DNA of 64,000 nucleotides from positions 2,035,490 to 2,099,489 of the forward strand of contig NW_006917100.1 in NCBI RefSeq assembly GCF_000516985.1, written 5' to 3'. Source of the stretch: Pestalotiopsis fici W106-1. Lineage: Eukaryota; Ascomycota; Sordariomycetes; Amphisphaeriales; Sporocadaceae. Position numbers and translations under genes: made by a program. The notes beneath the pieces are model-generated. The model was not told where the DNA came from. It saw only the letters and a list, made by a program, of their open reading frames with translations, and did no database searches. Shown piece after piece: positions 46,556 through 57,605 of the stretch. Positions within the stretch are counted from its first letter, which is position 1. Every line of letters begins with the position of its first letter.

Positions 46556-47707
46556 GCTGCATTTCAAACACAAGAAGTATACAGAAAAAGGTAAATAAGC
46601 GCATGTTGAATCTCTTTTCGGATGTCGTCATTTTTTATACGGGAGGGGAGGGGAGGGAGCACGGCCTTCAAACCCCGGAATGGATTTTGGTCAATTGCAA
46701 GACTCCTTGTTCTGGACATGACGACAGAACTGTTGAGTGGTCCCGTATCGAAACATCTTGCGAAACGGGGCGAAGATTGGCAATTGCAGATTATTCTGAT
46801 AACTCTACTCAAGGTCGATCAACGCGAATCTCAAGAAGCTTAGTTAGGGAGTAATATGGTTCATCATTAAAAAAAAAAAAAAAAAAAAAGAATAACATCA
46901 TTAGCGCGGTCAATTGGCATGGCCAGCACAAACTCCGCTAAGCTCGTAGCCATAGAGCTTGATGTCAGCCACTGTTGGCCACGCTTGCAAGAACCACATC
47001 TTCCTATGAAAACAAGAAGCAAAGTCCCCATGGCCAATCCCTACGGGGAATATATGGAAAGATAAATCCATAATTGATTGATATGGGGTGCTGCATCTGT
47101 AATACCAACATGGTCAATGATGTTGAGGATAGGCGCCTGGATAATTTGCAAGTCAGTCGCCGCATTAGGGCGGCCCCCAAACGTGGGTGCTCTGATGCCT
47201 GTACGGCTCGGTATGTAGGTATGGAGCACAAGGTGGCAGGGGGGGTAATATGGGCCTGCCTCCGCTCACTAGGGTATTGTTTATCGTTGTCTTGGTTTGG
47301 TTGAAGACAACCTTAACCAGCTCAGGCCTAGGTTAGACAAGTAGGGAAGAAAACAGAGTAGACGACCAGGGGGTGGGGAGAGGCGCCGGTCATATGACCG
47401 GTCATCTTATCATTCCACTGCAAACAGGCTAACGAATCACCGTGCCTAATGTCGACGGCCAGTACAGATCTATAGTTCAGGTGGAAGCACTGGAGAACAT
47501 GGACTATCGCGTACAAGAATGGAACCTAGAAGTGTTGATCATATTATAGACTATTTCCATGAGCGGAAGTCCTCTATTAAAGGTCTTTGCCCGGTAGCTT
47601 ACAACATCTTAGATGAATATAAATATAAACATATGAAATTAATCACTGGGAGTAGCTGCCTGTTACATTTTGGTTCAATTGTCTCAGTGTGCGGCCAAAG
47701 CAAGGCG
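46556..47707. other. Intergenic region upstream of the PLP enzyme
   Basis: About 1.15 kb. It contains an A run of about 21 bases (46869-46889), the first copy of the duplicated element (47242-47330), and CCGGTCATATGACCGGTCAT (47385-47404), whose core ACCGGTCATATGACCGGT-like arrangement is an 18-base palindrome. The frame of the PLP enzyme is open back to 47519, but the family homology starts after 47708. Confidence 0.5.
47242..47330 (+). repeat. Duplicated promoter-proximal element, copy 1
   Basis: From GGGGTAATATGGGCC to CTCAGGCCTA, this 89-base segment matches 54497-54590 almost exactly except for a 10-base indel (copy 2 has the extra bases) and a variable stretch near the end. It lies about 380 bases before the PLP-enzyme start. 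Both copies have the same orientation as the gene they precede. Confidence 0.9.
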
Positions 47708-48994
47708 ATGGCCAGCTATTCAAACCACCTCTTCCAGGCGAGCCTGGCTGCGGCTTTGCCGGACCTTTCAACTTCCACACGAGCCGTGCACGCAGATGAC
47801 ATCCTCAACAATGTCGACGACGTGGCACCACCTATCCATGTCACCACAACATTCCGTTATCCACGAGATGTGCACTGCTTACGACCACATCACGAGAGGC
47901 CTACGTATCCCGTGTTGGATGTTGGAGAGCACTGCTACTCAAGGCAGTCCACACCCGGGTTGTCGCGTCTGGAAGCCGTATTGTCGTCGATCCTGGGACA
48001 GCCATGCATTGCCTACTCTTCCGGCCTGGCCGCGTTCCACGCCCTGTTGAATATGCTGAACCCGAAGAGAGTGTCTATTGGCGCAGGCTATCATGGATGC
48101 CACGGCACGCTCGAGCTCTACGCCCGCGCGTCCGGCACCGAGGTGCTCCCGCTCGATTGTGCCGTGGACCAACTCGGTCCCGGCGACCTGGTCCATCTCG
48201 AGACACCCGTGAACCCCACAGGAAAAGCCTTCAATATCCAGTATTATGCAGACAGAGCCCATTCTCGAGGTGCATACATCAGTGTGGACTCGACGCTTGC
48301 GCCCCCTCCGCTTCGGGACGCCTTTCTCCACGGCGCGGATGTCGTGATGCACTCTGCGACGAAATACATTGGCGGGCATTCCGATTTCCTGTGCGGGATA
48401 TTGGCGGTCAAGAGCAGCAGTGGTGGCCGCGGTAGCGACTGGCTTCAGCAGCTCCACCGAGACAGGCTGTATCTCGGGTCGGGCATGGCGGGCTTCGACA
48501 GTTGGCTTGCGACGAGGAGTATCCGAACCATGGAAATGAGAGTATTGAGGCAAAGTCAGTCAGCCGAGTTTATTGTTGGCGCATTGCATTCTGCACTGAT
48601 GGTGGGTTCTCAACCACTGACATCAAAGATCCTTGGTGACGAAGATGCCCTGACCATCCAAAAGGTGGTCAAGGAGATTCACCATGCAAGCTTGGAGGTT
48701 GATGCCGATTCGGCAGGAGGCTGGCTACGAAAGCAGATGCCCCAAGGCTACGGACCCGTGTTTGCCCTCACTCTCCGGGAGGTTGAGTTTGCGAGGAATC
48801 TGCCGTCTAAGCTTCTTCTCTTTCATCACGCAACCAGTCTTGGCGGTGTCGAGAGTTTGATCGAATGGCGGACAATGACTGACGCGACCGTGGCCAAGGA
48901 CCTCTTACGAGTCAGTATCGGTGTGGAAAGCCCTGAAGACCTCTTGGCAGATTTGATTCAGGGCTTAAGAGCAGTTGCAAATAAATCTAATTAG
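47708..48994 (+). CDS. PLP-dependent enzyme, cystathionine gamma-synthase/lyase family
   Basis: A single exon of 428 residues from the ATG at 47708 (MASYSNHLFQ); the frame is open further upstream but that part has no family similarity. This fold-type I family handles Cys, Met and homoserine derivatives by gamma- or beta-elimination or replacement. Landmarks are the start of the core STSTRAVHADD, APPIHVTTTFRYP, the arginine-tyrosine region CYSRQSTPGLSRLEA, the phosphate-binding YSSGLAAFHALL, VHLETPVNPTGK, the cofactor aspartate in SVDSTLAPPPLRD, and the Schiff-base lysine in MHSATKYIGGHSD. The C-terminal substrate arginine appears in LLRVSIGVESPEDL. It is likely cytosolic. The duplicated element lies upstream. 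Which amino acid it uses cannot be told; methionine- or cysteine-type lyase activity is plausible for a catabolic cluster. Confidence 0.92.
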   Translation: MASYSNHLFQASLAAALPDLSTSTRAVHADDILNNVDDVAPPIHVTTTFRYPRDVHCLRPHHERPTYPVLDVGEHCYSRQSTPGLSRLEAVLSSILGQPCIAYSSGLAAFHALLNMLNPKRVSIGAGYHGCHGTLELYARASGTEVLPLDCAVDQLGPGDLVHLETPVNPTGKAFNIQYYADRAHSRGAYISVDSTLAPPPLRDAFLHGADVVMHSATKYIGGHSDFLCGILAVKSSSGGRGSDWLQQLHRDRLYLGSGMAGFDSWLATRSIRTMEMRVLRQSQSAEFIVGALHSALMVGSQPLTSKILGDEDALTIQKVVKEIHHASLEVDADSAGGWLRKQMPQGYGPVFALTLREVEFARNLPSKLLLFHHATSLGGVESLIEWRTMTDATVAKDLLRVSIGVESPEDLLADLIQGLRAVANKSN

Positions 48995-49462
48995 GGGCTT
49001 CCATCTCGTTCGGTAGAAATACAAGGATTGATCACAAGTTCAATCATACTATCAACATCCATTTCTCTGCAATTCTGACTTACTGGGCGATCAAACAAGA
49101 ATACTTGCAGTCGGTCGTCCCCCGAGCTATGTCTGTATATATTCACGAGGTTCCCGAAGTTCCCGCTAGGAGGTAGGGCCTAAGAGTCTTTCGAAACGAA
49201 TCATCTACTCTCGTGTTCATCTGCTCCCTGGTGTATTGCGCACTCTTTCCAACAGAATCGCATATCTTTAGACTAGCCACTATCAGAAATTTCTCAATTG
49301 GATTCGGTGAAAACATCATTCAAAATGGACGACGGTCTGCCCAAAACAAAAAAGCCTTCTTCTGCTTGCAAAACGCCATCACTATCACAATTAGCCATTT
49401 GGCAGCTACCTACGAGGTTTGATTGCACCCGAGTTCCTCTACTCAATACAAACGCAGAGGGC
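48995..49462. other. Intergenic region between converging genes
   Basis: About 470 bases holding the 3' ends of the PLP enzyme and the regulator. Plus-strand frames here are antisense to the regulator or too short to support. Confidence 0.5.
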
Positions 49463-52067
49463 CTACAAATTACCGACTTCCCATGTTCCAAAAAACGGGC
49501 TACCAGGGACTTGGGATTGGAAGAAAGAATCGTAGGTCATATCCAAGTTCGAACTATTGCCTGACATGGGCCAAGGCGCATGGGGTGTCGGTTGTACGAA
49601 ATGTGCATCAAGATCTGATACAGGCGCGGCGGGAAACGGTGAGTGAACATCAGGTCGGGCTTGACTAGCATGCTCTACTCTGATCCCTTCAGAATTTACC
49701 GGGTTTCTTCTCTTGCCCGACTGTGGTGGCAACGCCTGACCGTTGGAGAGAACCACTTCGACAGTGGGACTATGAGAAATCTCCATTTCGACAATGTCTT
49801 CTCCTTCGTCGATGTTATTTTCTGAAACGGAATAAGATGCGTCGAAAAGCCCCCCAGGTTGAGGCAAAGTCGTCGAGCTCCTATTGGCGGCCAAGTTGTA
49901 GAGGAGGATGTCCCACATTGAACGCGTATTGATTGAGAGAGTCCTGGGTGTTGGATCTTCTTGTTCCTTTGCTCGCTGAGAATCCAACGCAAATGCCGAG
50001 CCGACCAGAGCTTGCAGCTTTTCATGCTGCTCAAGAATTAGCGGTACGAATTGAAAGACATGTCAGAGATGTTGTGCAACCCACCATCCATCGACACGAG
50101 GGCCAACGCAATGCCAACTCTGCCAAAAATGCAATGCACCTTGTGAGTCTGCCCAGCGCCGCCTCTCTGGTGGTTCTGTCGGCTGCTCGGCAAAAGTAAA
50201 TATGAATGGTTGCTGCAATCGCCGTGCAATGACCGATGAACGGATCCGAGACGCGGTACTCCTTGTTTGTGACCATGTCGATGAGACGCGCGACCCACGT
50301 GCTATGGACAAATGCATGCTCCGATGATGTTTTCCAGAAGGTATTGGGAACGGCCAGCCGGGCCGAATGCCGTGACCACGACGAATACAAAAAGGGGTGG
50401 TTCAACATGCCGTGGATGGTATGGTACGTGAACTGCAGATATAACCAGGGACTCCAGTATTCCCGATCGTTTTGGAGTTGGCGGTTCTCCTGGTCAGGAA
50501 AGCGTGCCGAGTCGAAGCGATGATGCGCGGGTAGTTTCGTCTCCAGGTCCATGAGATGGGCACTGATGATAGCGTACCCAGATTCGATGGACCACGGGGC
50601 CGGCGCACAATTGTTCTGCTGAGCCCATTGATTCACATACGTCCGAACTTCTCCCCATAGAGTGGACAGCTGAATCATATAAGCCCAGATTCCACTGCTC
50701 TTTGTAATACTGTTCAGTCTGATGTGTTGAGGCATCATCTCTTCTTGCGGCATATGTGGGCATAGCTCATTTAGCTTCTCCCCCAGGTTTGAATGAGTCG
50801 CAACAAATTGCGGTCTGGTAACATCTTCCAAGATATTAGTTGCGGAGCTTTGCTGCCCATACTTTTGTTGTAGCAAGTGTAAGCTCCAGAACAATCTTCT
50901 GTGTGACTCTGTACGCGACTCAACTTCTGTAAGATGATTAGTCTCAAAATCGAGGTTGGCACATTTTGCAAGCGTCGTTGCGATGCCCACGTGCAACCTC
51001 AAGAGGACTTGGTTGTTGGCTGTATCGCTCGTTCAGCACACGCATTTCAGCCATGCGTACAGGACCGATACTAACCTTGCAGATTCGCAAGTGCAAGTAG
51101 GCAGAGACTCTGGATGGTTGAGAGTGAGACGTTGCCAATTCCGATCTGCCGCATAATGCGCTCTCTTGCAGCCTGGGCATATGTTTGGCTCAATTCATCA
51201 GATCGGCCGTGGAAGAAAGGATGCCTTGAATGACACGAGGAGAGCGCCAGCAGAGAGAATAGTGTCTCCTCGCGGCAATCTTGGATCGACGAGAATTCTT
51301 CTCGGTCGAACAGCCATAGAGGTTGCATGTGACAATAATGGAAATAAGAATCAACGGCGTCTGCAAGAACATCTCCCGCGGGCATAAGGCTGTAGACAGT
51401 TAGCTGGAGATATCATGCAATAGCAAAAAATTCTTAGGACATTCCTAACCGCTGTTGCATCACCGATTTCGGCGCAGAGTGATTGCTGAAGTTGACGATC
51501 CTGAGATTCGCGTGAGTCTGCTGTACTCCTCGTGGGAGATTCGGTATCCCTGCCCGAGCTACCAAACAACAATACCGGCATCGTTAGCGACTGGGAGTAT
51601 GAGACAAGTCTAGAGCCATTGAGACGCTTCAATTCATACTTTTGTCTTTCCATCATCCTCATTCTAGCTTCAAGCTGGGCCAGTCGTCTTTCCTAAATAC
51701 CACCATATCCTGAGTTCCCCACGTTTGTGTGGCCGTGGATGAATTCAAGCATACTGTATCTATTGAATTCCCACCATGCAGAGGAACCGGAGTCAAGACA
51801 TCTCTGTGAAGCTCTGGGTATTTGCACGTTTTGAATAGGCGATTGCAGCTTGAACATGCCGGTCTTTCGCCGGGACATCGAGTTTTTTTCCTCCTATGTG
51901 CAGTGCATCCGGTCAGCGAGAGAACCATCGGCGTCCAACAGTGTGTCGCCAAAGTCGCGAGCAAACGCAGCAAAATCTACTCTCGATGATGTTGAAACCT
52001 ACCGGCAATTCTCGCATGCTTGATGCAGCCGTTTGTGCGGGCGACTCTGTGTCTCTGCGAGCGGCAT
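49463..52067 (-). CDS. Zn2Cys6 transcription factor with fungal-specific TF domain
   Basis: A nuclear regulator with about six exons. Exon 1 (52067-52003) encodes MPLAETQSRPHKRLHQACEN followed by CR; exon 2 starts at 51893 and completes the six-cysteine cluster with RKKTRCPGERPACSSCNRL and CKYPE. The intron between them has a CTGAC branch-like site and a CATAG end. An acidic/basic helical linker follows (ERRLAQLEARMRMMERQKYE), which may dimerise. The middle domain appears in DSYFHYCHMQPLWLFDREEF, then LFSLLALSSCHSR, LCLLALANLQ, LHVGIATTLAKCANLDFE and the signature SHRRLFWSLHLLQQKYG. The C-terminal part is variable and ends FGTWEVGNL at 49463. It is in tandem with the Rieske gene (same strand, 394 bases apart) and faces the PLP enzyme, so it is a good candidate for the cluster's own regulator. 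Confidence 0.9.
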
Positions 52068-52461
52068 CTCATCAATGTTGGTCGAATGAGAAGACCGTTA
52101 TCAAAGGCCTTGTTATTCGAGAGTTGTAGCACGCGACATATATCTACTCCCACACTAGCCGCCTAAGCTTGGCGTGGAGCTCCCACTTTTGCGACATGGC
52201 TTAGCGGGTATATACCTACTAGGTACGCGATAGAGCGGGAGGGATACCCAAGATACCGTATGTACGTACTATCAATGGTGGGGTGGAAAGGTCACACTCC
52301 GAATGCGCTCTTCTCCCGTTGGTCTCTGCCTTGAGGGGCACTGTGTACCTACCTAGACACGACCGCTTTCACAAGTTGTGGTTTGAAGGATTCATTAAAA
52401 TCTAGAGTACTCCGATCCCAATCAACAAGTGGACTATTCTCGGAAAAATCACCACTCCATA
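52068..52461. other. Intergenic region (regulator promoter)
   Basis: About 390 bases between the 3' end of the Rieske gene and the start of the regulator on the same strand. No gene is supported. Confidence 0.5.
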
Positions 52462-53781
52462 TCACCACTCTATGTTAGCCCCTTGTGAAGTCTTGCACAC
52501 CAGTCCATCACAGAAAGCATCGTCGCCCTTGGTGACCCCCGAATGGGATATGGCACGACGAGCCGGCCACAACTCTTCTCCGTTCTCCTCCTCTTTCCTG
52601 CGATGCTCCGTCACAAGCTGTCTCACCGTATTTTGGAAGAAGATTGGTGCGCTCTCCAAATCTGGGTGTAACTCTCCATTGACAAAGACCCCCGCTCCCA
52701 GGTTTTTCTGGACCGCATCGCACAGGTACTTGTCTTCTGCGAGGACTCGTTTGAAAAAAGAGTCAATATGCTCAAACTCGTCATCTGTGGCATCTTTATG
52801 CCGATATACCTCATATTCCATAGAACATGTACTGACTGATGTGGGGACGCATCGCATCATATAAAAGAAGTGAGGTCTAGAATGAGAAAAAAAAGATGTT
52901 AGAGAGAGGGTGTGTCCAGAGGAGAATTACCACACGTACGAGACAGTCATGCAGGCATTCGGGAAATAATAGGTGCTGACATTTTTGATGTCATCTTCCT
53001 CTTTTCCCTTCTTCGGCCGCGAAAAGTGTTGGATGTAGCCCGGTTTCGATACTGTATAGTAAAAGGACAAGTCGGCCAACTTTCTGACATCTGGGTGTGC
53101 AACTTGGCAATGGTAGCATTCATTATAATTGTCGGCAAGTGTTTTCCAGTTGTAGTTGCCTTGCATGGCCCAGACGTGATCGAAGCGGTATTGTGAGAAG
53201 TCGAAAGCTTGAAATCGTTCCTGTGTGTCGGCCCCGTTCAAGTCGTCGTTCCACTTTACTTCAGGTTCTGGGGACGCGTCTAGATTGACCCATACGAAGC
53301 CTAACGCATCCACGTGTACATGGATTGGAAGAAGGCTGTGGTTTGCTTTGCCAAAAGTTGGTACGGCGTCGAAGCGAGGCGCTTTGGCAAGCTGGCCATT
53401 CAAACCGTAAGACCAACCGTGGTACTTGCACGAGAACATCTTTGCGTTTCCTTCATCTGCAGTAACCACAGGGAAAGCTCTGTGCCGGCAGATATTGTGG
53501 AAACCATTCAAGGTATCACCATCTTTGTCCATGCACAGTACAAACGCGTATCCGGCCTGTTCGAAGCGTAGAAAGTCTCCTGGCTTGGTGAAGCGCAGTC
53601 TATGCGTCACGAGCAGCCATCGCTTGGAGAAGATGGCTCGTCGCTCCAACTGATACATCTCGTCCCTCCGGTACCAAGATGCCGGGAGTGCTCGAGCTTC
53701 TTCATGGTCAGAGTTGGCCGGCAGATATTCGTCTTGATTCGCCTTCGGCATTGTGAGGAACGAGCCAAGTGTTGAAAGCAT
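52462..53781 (-). CDS. Rieske non-heme iron oxygenase, choline-monooxygenase/betaine-demethylase-like
   Basis: Two exons (53781-52940 and 52876-52462; donor GTACGT, acceptor TCTAG) give 418 residues, a normal length for the catalytic subunit. The N-terminal Rieske domain has both iron-sulfur ligand pairs: C-x-H in NICRHRAF and C-x2-H in FSCKYHGWSY. The C-terminal domain has the mononuclear iron site in DNYNECYHCQVAHPDV, with the bridging aspartate/glutamate and both histidines. Proteins of this type (plant choline monooxygenase, bacterial glycine-betaine demethylase) oxidise or remove methyl groups from quaternary amines, though other amines are possible. It needs an electron-donating reductase, which is not in the window. 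The ATG at 53781 is used; one 10 codons later (MPKANQDEYL) is also possible. Together with the sarcosine-oxidase-like gene nearby it suggests stepwise N-demethylation. Confidence 0.93.
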
Positions 53782-54717
53782 GATGGGCTTGGGTGGCTAT
53801 AGATTTAGCGAAAATTCAAGTGCGAGAAGAGGAGGGAGTAGGCGAAGTATTGGTTTCAAGATTACAAGTCGCTGCATTACAACTGAACAAAACAGCTAAT
53901 TGCAGGCGTGAAACGGAAATCGAGCTTTAGTCTTCCTTTGAATCATTCAAATATCCATCAAGCTACTCACGAGGCAGCGCTGACATATCCCACTCGGGGT
54001 TCTACACGGTCCTGCCTCCCCGTAAGCTCTTGCACTGCTCCCATGAAACCATCTCTATCTTCTTTCCTCGAAATCCTACGTTGCGTCGACAGTCGCCCCG
54101 GAGTCGATTGGTCGCGGACAGTGAAAGTTTCCAACAGACACCGTATGGTTGGACATTTGAGTCTCACGTGAACGGCATCGTTCTCCAAGCATTCCCCTCG
54201 TTCCCCGGCCGATCCCGCCTAGCATTGATACAGTCAGGCGAGGCCGGAGCCTCCCCGAAGGCCACCGGTCACGTGTGCCGCGTCGTATCGCGGGGCAGGG
54301 GCCCTTTTTCGCGAAGCGGCTTGATGCACTACTCAATGAGGTCGTATCTTGATAATCAAAATCTTTCTGATTCGCGGGTTTGGACCATAAAGGGCTTGAG
54401 GAGCCTCTCTGATTGCTAGGTACCCCGGCGAGAATCCAATCAAAAGCTAAATCTGATAAGTACCTTCTTGGCTGTGGGCTAGGGTCCCACTTCCACGGGG
54501 TAATATGGGCCTGCCTCCGCTCACTAGGGTGAATATGGAATTGTTTATCGTTGTCTTGGTTTGGTCAAAAGACAAAACAGCTCAGGCCTATACAAGAGTT
54601 TGTCCGAGCTGTGAACTTGAAAAAGGAGCCCAGACCCCCAAGGCCGTCCGGAATCTCACATGTTCATGGTGTCTGAGCAAAATATTTTTCTTCATCTCAT
54701 CTAACCTCTCTGTTGGT
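53782..54717. other. Divergent promoter region
   Basis: About 935 bases between the starts of the Rieske oxygenase (-) and the SVOP-like transporter (+). It includes copy 2 of the duplicated element (54497-54590). No gene is supported within it. Confidence 0.55.
54497..54590 (+). repeat. Duplicated promoter-proximal element, copy 2
   Basis: A 94-base match to 47242-47330, sharing GGGGTAATATGGGCC, CTCCGCTCACTAGGGT, TTGTTTATCGTTGTCTTGG and AGCTCAGGCCTA, with an extra GAATATGGAA-type insertion. It ends about 130 bases before the transporter start and has the same orientation as copy 1. Confidence 0.9.
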
Positions 54718-56818
54718 ATGGCAGACGAAAACACCTCAGAGAGTTCTGGCAAGAATGATCAGCCACTGGAAAAGTATGCAGATAGAGAGCGATATGCCGG
54801 ACTAGGTGATGATGGAACTGGTCCCATTGATGCTTTGAGTATCGATATTGGAGCAGTGGAAGATCAAGTGTTCTCCATGAGTGAGATCGATCCAGTGCTT
54901 GACGCAAAGATGCGCCTCGTGAACAAGGTCTGACGACTTCCGAATCTGGCATATAACAGCTTATAGACTGATGGCATTCTGTGTAGACAATGGATTAAAT
55001 CGGATGGACCAACTTGCACCTAAAGCTATTCTTTCTAAACGGCTTCGGATACGCCGCTGACTCTCTCATTCTCGCGCTCCAGGCTGTGACTGCCAGTCAA
55101 GCTGCTCTTGAGTTCCAGCCGTCATTTGCATATGGCCTTAATGTTGCTGTGTATACAGGCATGCTACTCGGAGTATTGTTCTGGGGACTAGGTAGCAGAA
55201 ATCCTCCCCGTCGGTGCCGTAGCAAGCCTTTTACTGAATTGTAATTTCTCGCTAGGTGCGGATGTAATCGGTCGCCGGTTTGCATTCAACGTCTCCCTTT
55301 TCTCCTCGTCTATTTTTGCCATCGTTGCTGGTGCGTCACCTAATTGGATCGTGCTTGCAACTTTTGTTGGTCTAGCTGCGTAAGTCATCTACTCTCCTCA
55401 GGCATCCCCTTGATGTGATGATCTTGCTATTATGACTGATACTCAGCATGGGATTTCAGATTCGGTGCCGGCGGAAATCTTGTACTTGACACTACAGTAT
55501 TCCTCGAGTTCCTTCCTAGCAATAAGCAATGGCTGATTACGATGATGGCATGTTGGTGGGGCCTCGCGTATGTGATTGTTGCAGCATTCTGCTGGCCCAT
55601 TTTCTCGAATCCGAAATATACTTGCGAGAGTGTCGCTGCTTGCACCAAAGACAACAATATGGTAAGTTTATATGGATACTCCCTAAATGTAATATCGAAA
55701 CTAAACTGAAAGTTAGGGGTGGCGGTATATCTGGTACGGCAATGGAGCTCTGGTGTTCGTCTGCAGTGTTTTACGAGTCACGGTGATTCGGCTCAGAGAG
55801 ACTCCCAAGTATCTGCTTATCAAAGGTGACGATGCTGCAGTTGTCGAGATTTTCCAGGAAATCGCTCATAAGTATCACCGGCCATGCCGCCTGAGTCTAG
55901 ACTCATTGAGGTCTCTTGGTACTATCGACTCCACCTATGGCGCATCTAGATACAGTGTCGGCGAGTTCTGGGCGCACATCCGTGGATTGTTTGTGACTAA
56001 GAAGTTGGCAGTCTCGACACTCATGATTTGGTTATCGTGGCTTCTAGTTGGTACGATTGCCATAACTTATTTGTTTTTGAGAATATCTATACTGACGTCT
56101 CTAGGATTGGCATATCCACTCTTCTATGTCTTCCTTCCCGATTATCTCGCCACGCGCGGCGCTCAAACCGGAGAGACAGGTGTGTATTACCAGTGGCGAA
56201 ACTACATGCTCAGCAGCGTCGCTGGTATTTTTGGTCCTATAGCTGCTGCGTTCATGTGCAATTTCAAGCTACTTGGTCGCAAATACACAATGGCAATTGG
56301 CGCTCTCATCACCATGGCCTTATTCTTCGCCTATACTAGCGTACAGACTCCAGCCCAAAATGTTGGTCTGAGCTGTGCGATTTCTTTTTCCTTGAATATC
56401 TATTACGGCACCCGTAAGTCGCTCTGCATTTGAACTTTGCCGGCATTACCGAGGTGTTGCTCCTACTGACAGCAGATCCTATCAGTATACGCCTATACTC
56501 CAGAGGTTCGTGAGGGATATAATCAGGGTTGAGACGTAGTGACTGACAAGGCAATAGTCTCTACCCTCAGCACATCGTGCGACAGGCAATGGAATCGCCG
56601 TAGCGTGCAATCGAGTCATGGGGTTGGTGTCCTCATTCGTAGCTGCGTACGGTGACACTGCGACATCAGTGCCAATCTTTGTGTGCGCCGCACTCTACAT
56701 CGTTATGGTGAGACGCACTCTTTGCAATGCCATCGGAAATAGATGTTGACCAAAAGCTTTCTAGGCTATTGTGGCTATCCTATTTCCTTTTGAGCCTTAC
56801 GGCAAGCGAGCTATGTAG
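54718..56818 (+). pseudogene. MFS transporter, SVOP/sugar-porter-like, with a premature stop
   Basis: A predicted plasma-membrane carrier with about eight exons from the ATG at 54718. The cytosolic N terminus has KYADRERYAGLGDDGTGP and MSEIDPVLDAKMRLVNK. Then come LKLFFLNGFGYAADSL, FGAGGNLVLDTTVFLEFLP, WLITMMACWWGLAYVIVAA, RLRETPKYLL, FLPDYLATRGAQTG, YAYTPE and a final LPSAHRATGNGIAVACNRVM. This is the pattern of fungal SVOP-like carriers. Directly after the first intron the frame meets TAA at 54996-54998, where relatives have a polar residue before IGWT; CAA to TAA would explain it. The rest is intact. An alternative acceptor (AG at 55024-55025) would skip 13 codons and avoid the stop but lose conserved residues. 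I call it a likely recent pseudogene; a single base error is the rival. Confidence 0.72.
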
Positions 56819-57605
56819 AAGAATGGACTCGGAATGGCGCGCGTATTTCTGCTATGACAAGTTCAATTGGGAATGGTAAACAATAGTAGAGCTATGAAGC
56901 CTCTAAAACAAGGCCTTTTGTTTTTCTTGGCAAACATGGATTATTAATTGACTTGAGCCGATGGTGATTTCAGCTCAATGGTAGGAGCAATGCTTATGAA
57001 TAGTTCTACAATGAATTTATCTGTCAACAGAGTGCAAATGGGCTGAAATAGCGCCTGTCTCTGGGATTCTCGTTGACAAGTGCTACAGCAGTTGACCACT
57101 CATCCCTTCCTCGCCAAGTTGTGTTTTCCAACATCTTAAATTTCAAGGGAAATTACGGAGGGATAAGAAGCTCAAGCTTCAGCGAAACGTTACATGCAGC
57201 TTAGTAAGCCGAAAACATGCACAAGAAACCCCAGAGAGTGGTGATCCAGCACATGTTCACTTGAATTGTAACTTGAAAATCGCAGACTAGTGACAGTCGC
57301 ACTGTAAACTGTTGGTTTAGGAAGATGATCAATTAACTCGGCACGACCCTCGGAATAGGAGTGCGCTCCCCGAGCTACTCCCCGAGTGACGGTCACCTGA
57401 GCGGCCCCTCCCGTGCTCTAAGCCGGCGTGTACGACTCCATGTACAGAGTACTACATCGCTGACGTGGCCGGCTGGAATCTAGTATCTTAATGGGATACC
57501 TAATATGTGAACACGCTCTTAAAACCACACTTCGCTTGGTCTCGTCATCATTTCTTGATGACAGTCATCAGATCAGATAGTTTACAACAACGATAGAGCA
57601 GAGCA
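56819..57605. other. Intergenic region
   Basis: About 790 bases between two plus-strand genes of the same putative cluster, with no supported gene. Confidence 0.5.

Noticed and set aside
46869..46889. A run of about 21 A as a possible retrotransposition tail
   Set aside because: No target-site duplication and no processed coding sequence lies upstream. Simple homopolymer expansion explains it.
51860..51900. Apparent loss of one zinc-cluster cysteine (His instead of Cys) in the regulator at 49463-52067
   Set aside because: The His codon belongs to intron 1. A short upstream exon supplies the CENC cysteines and the phase matches, so the cluster is complete.
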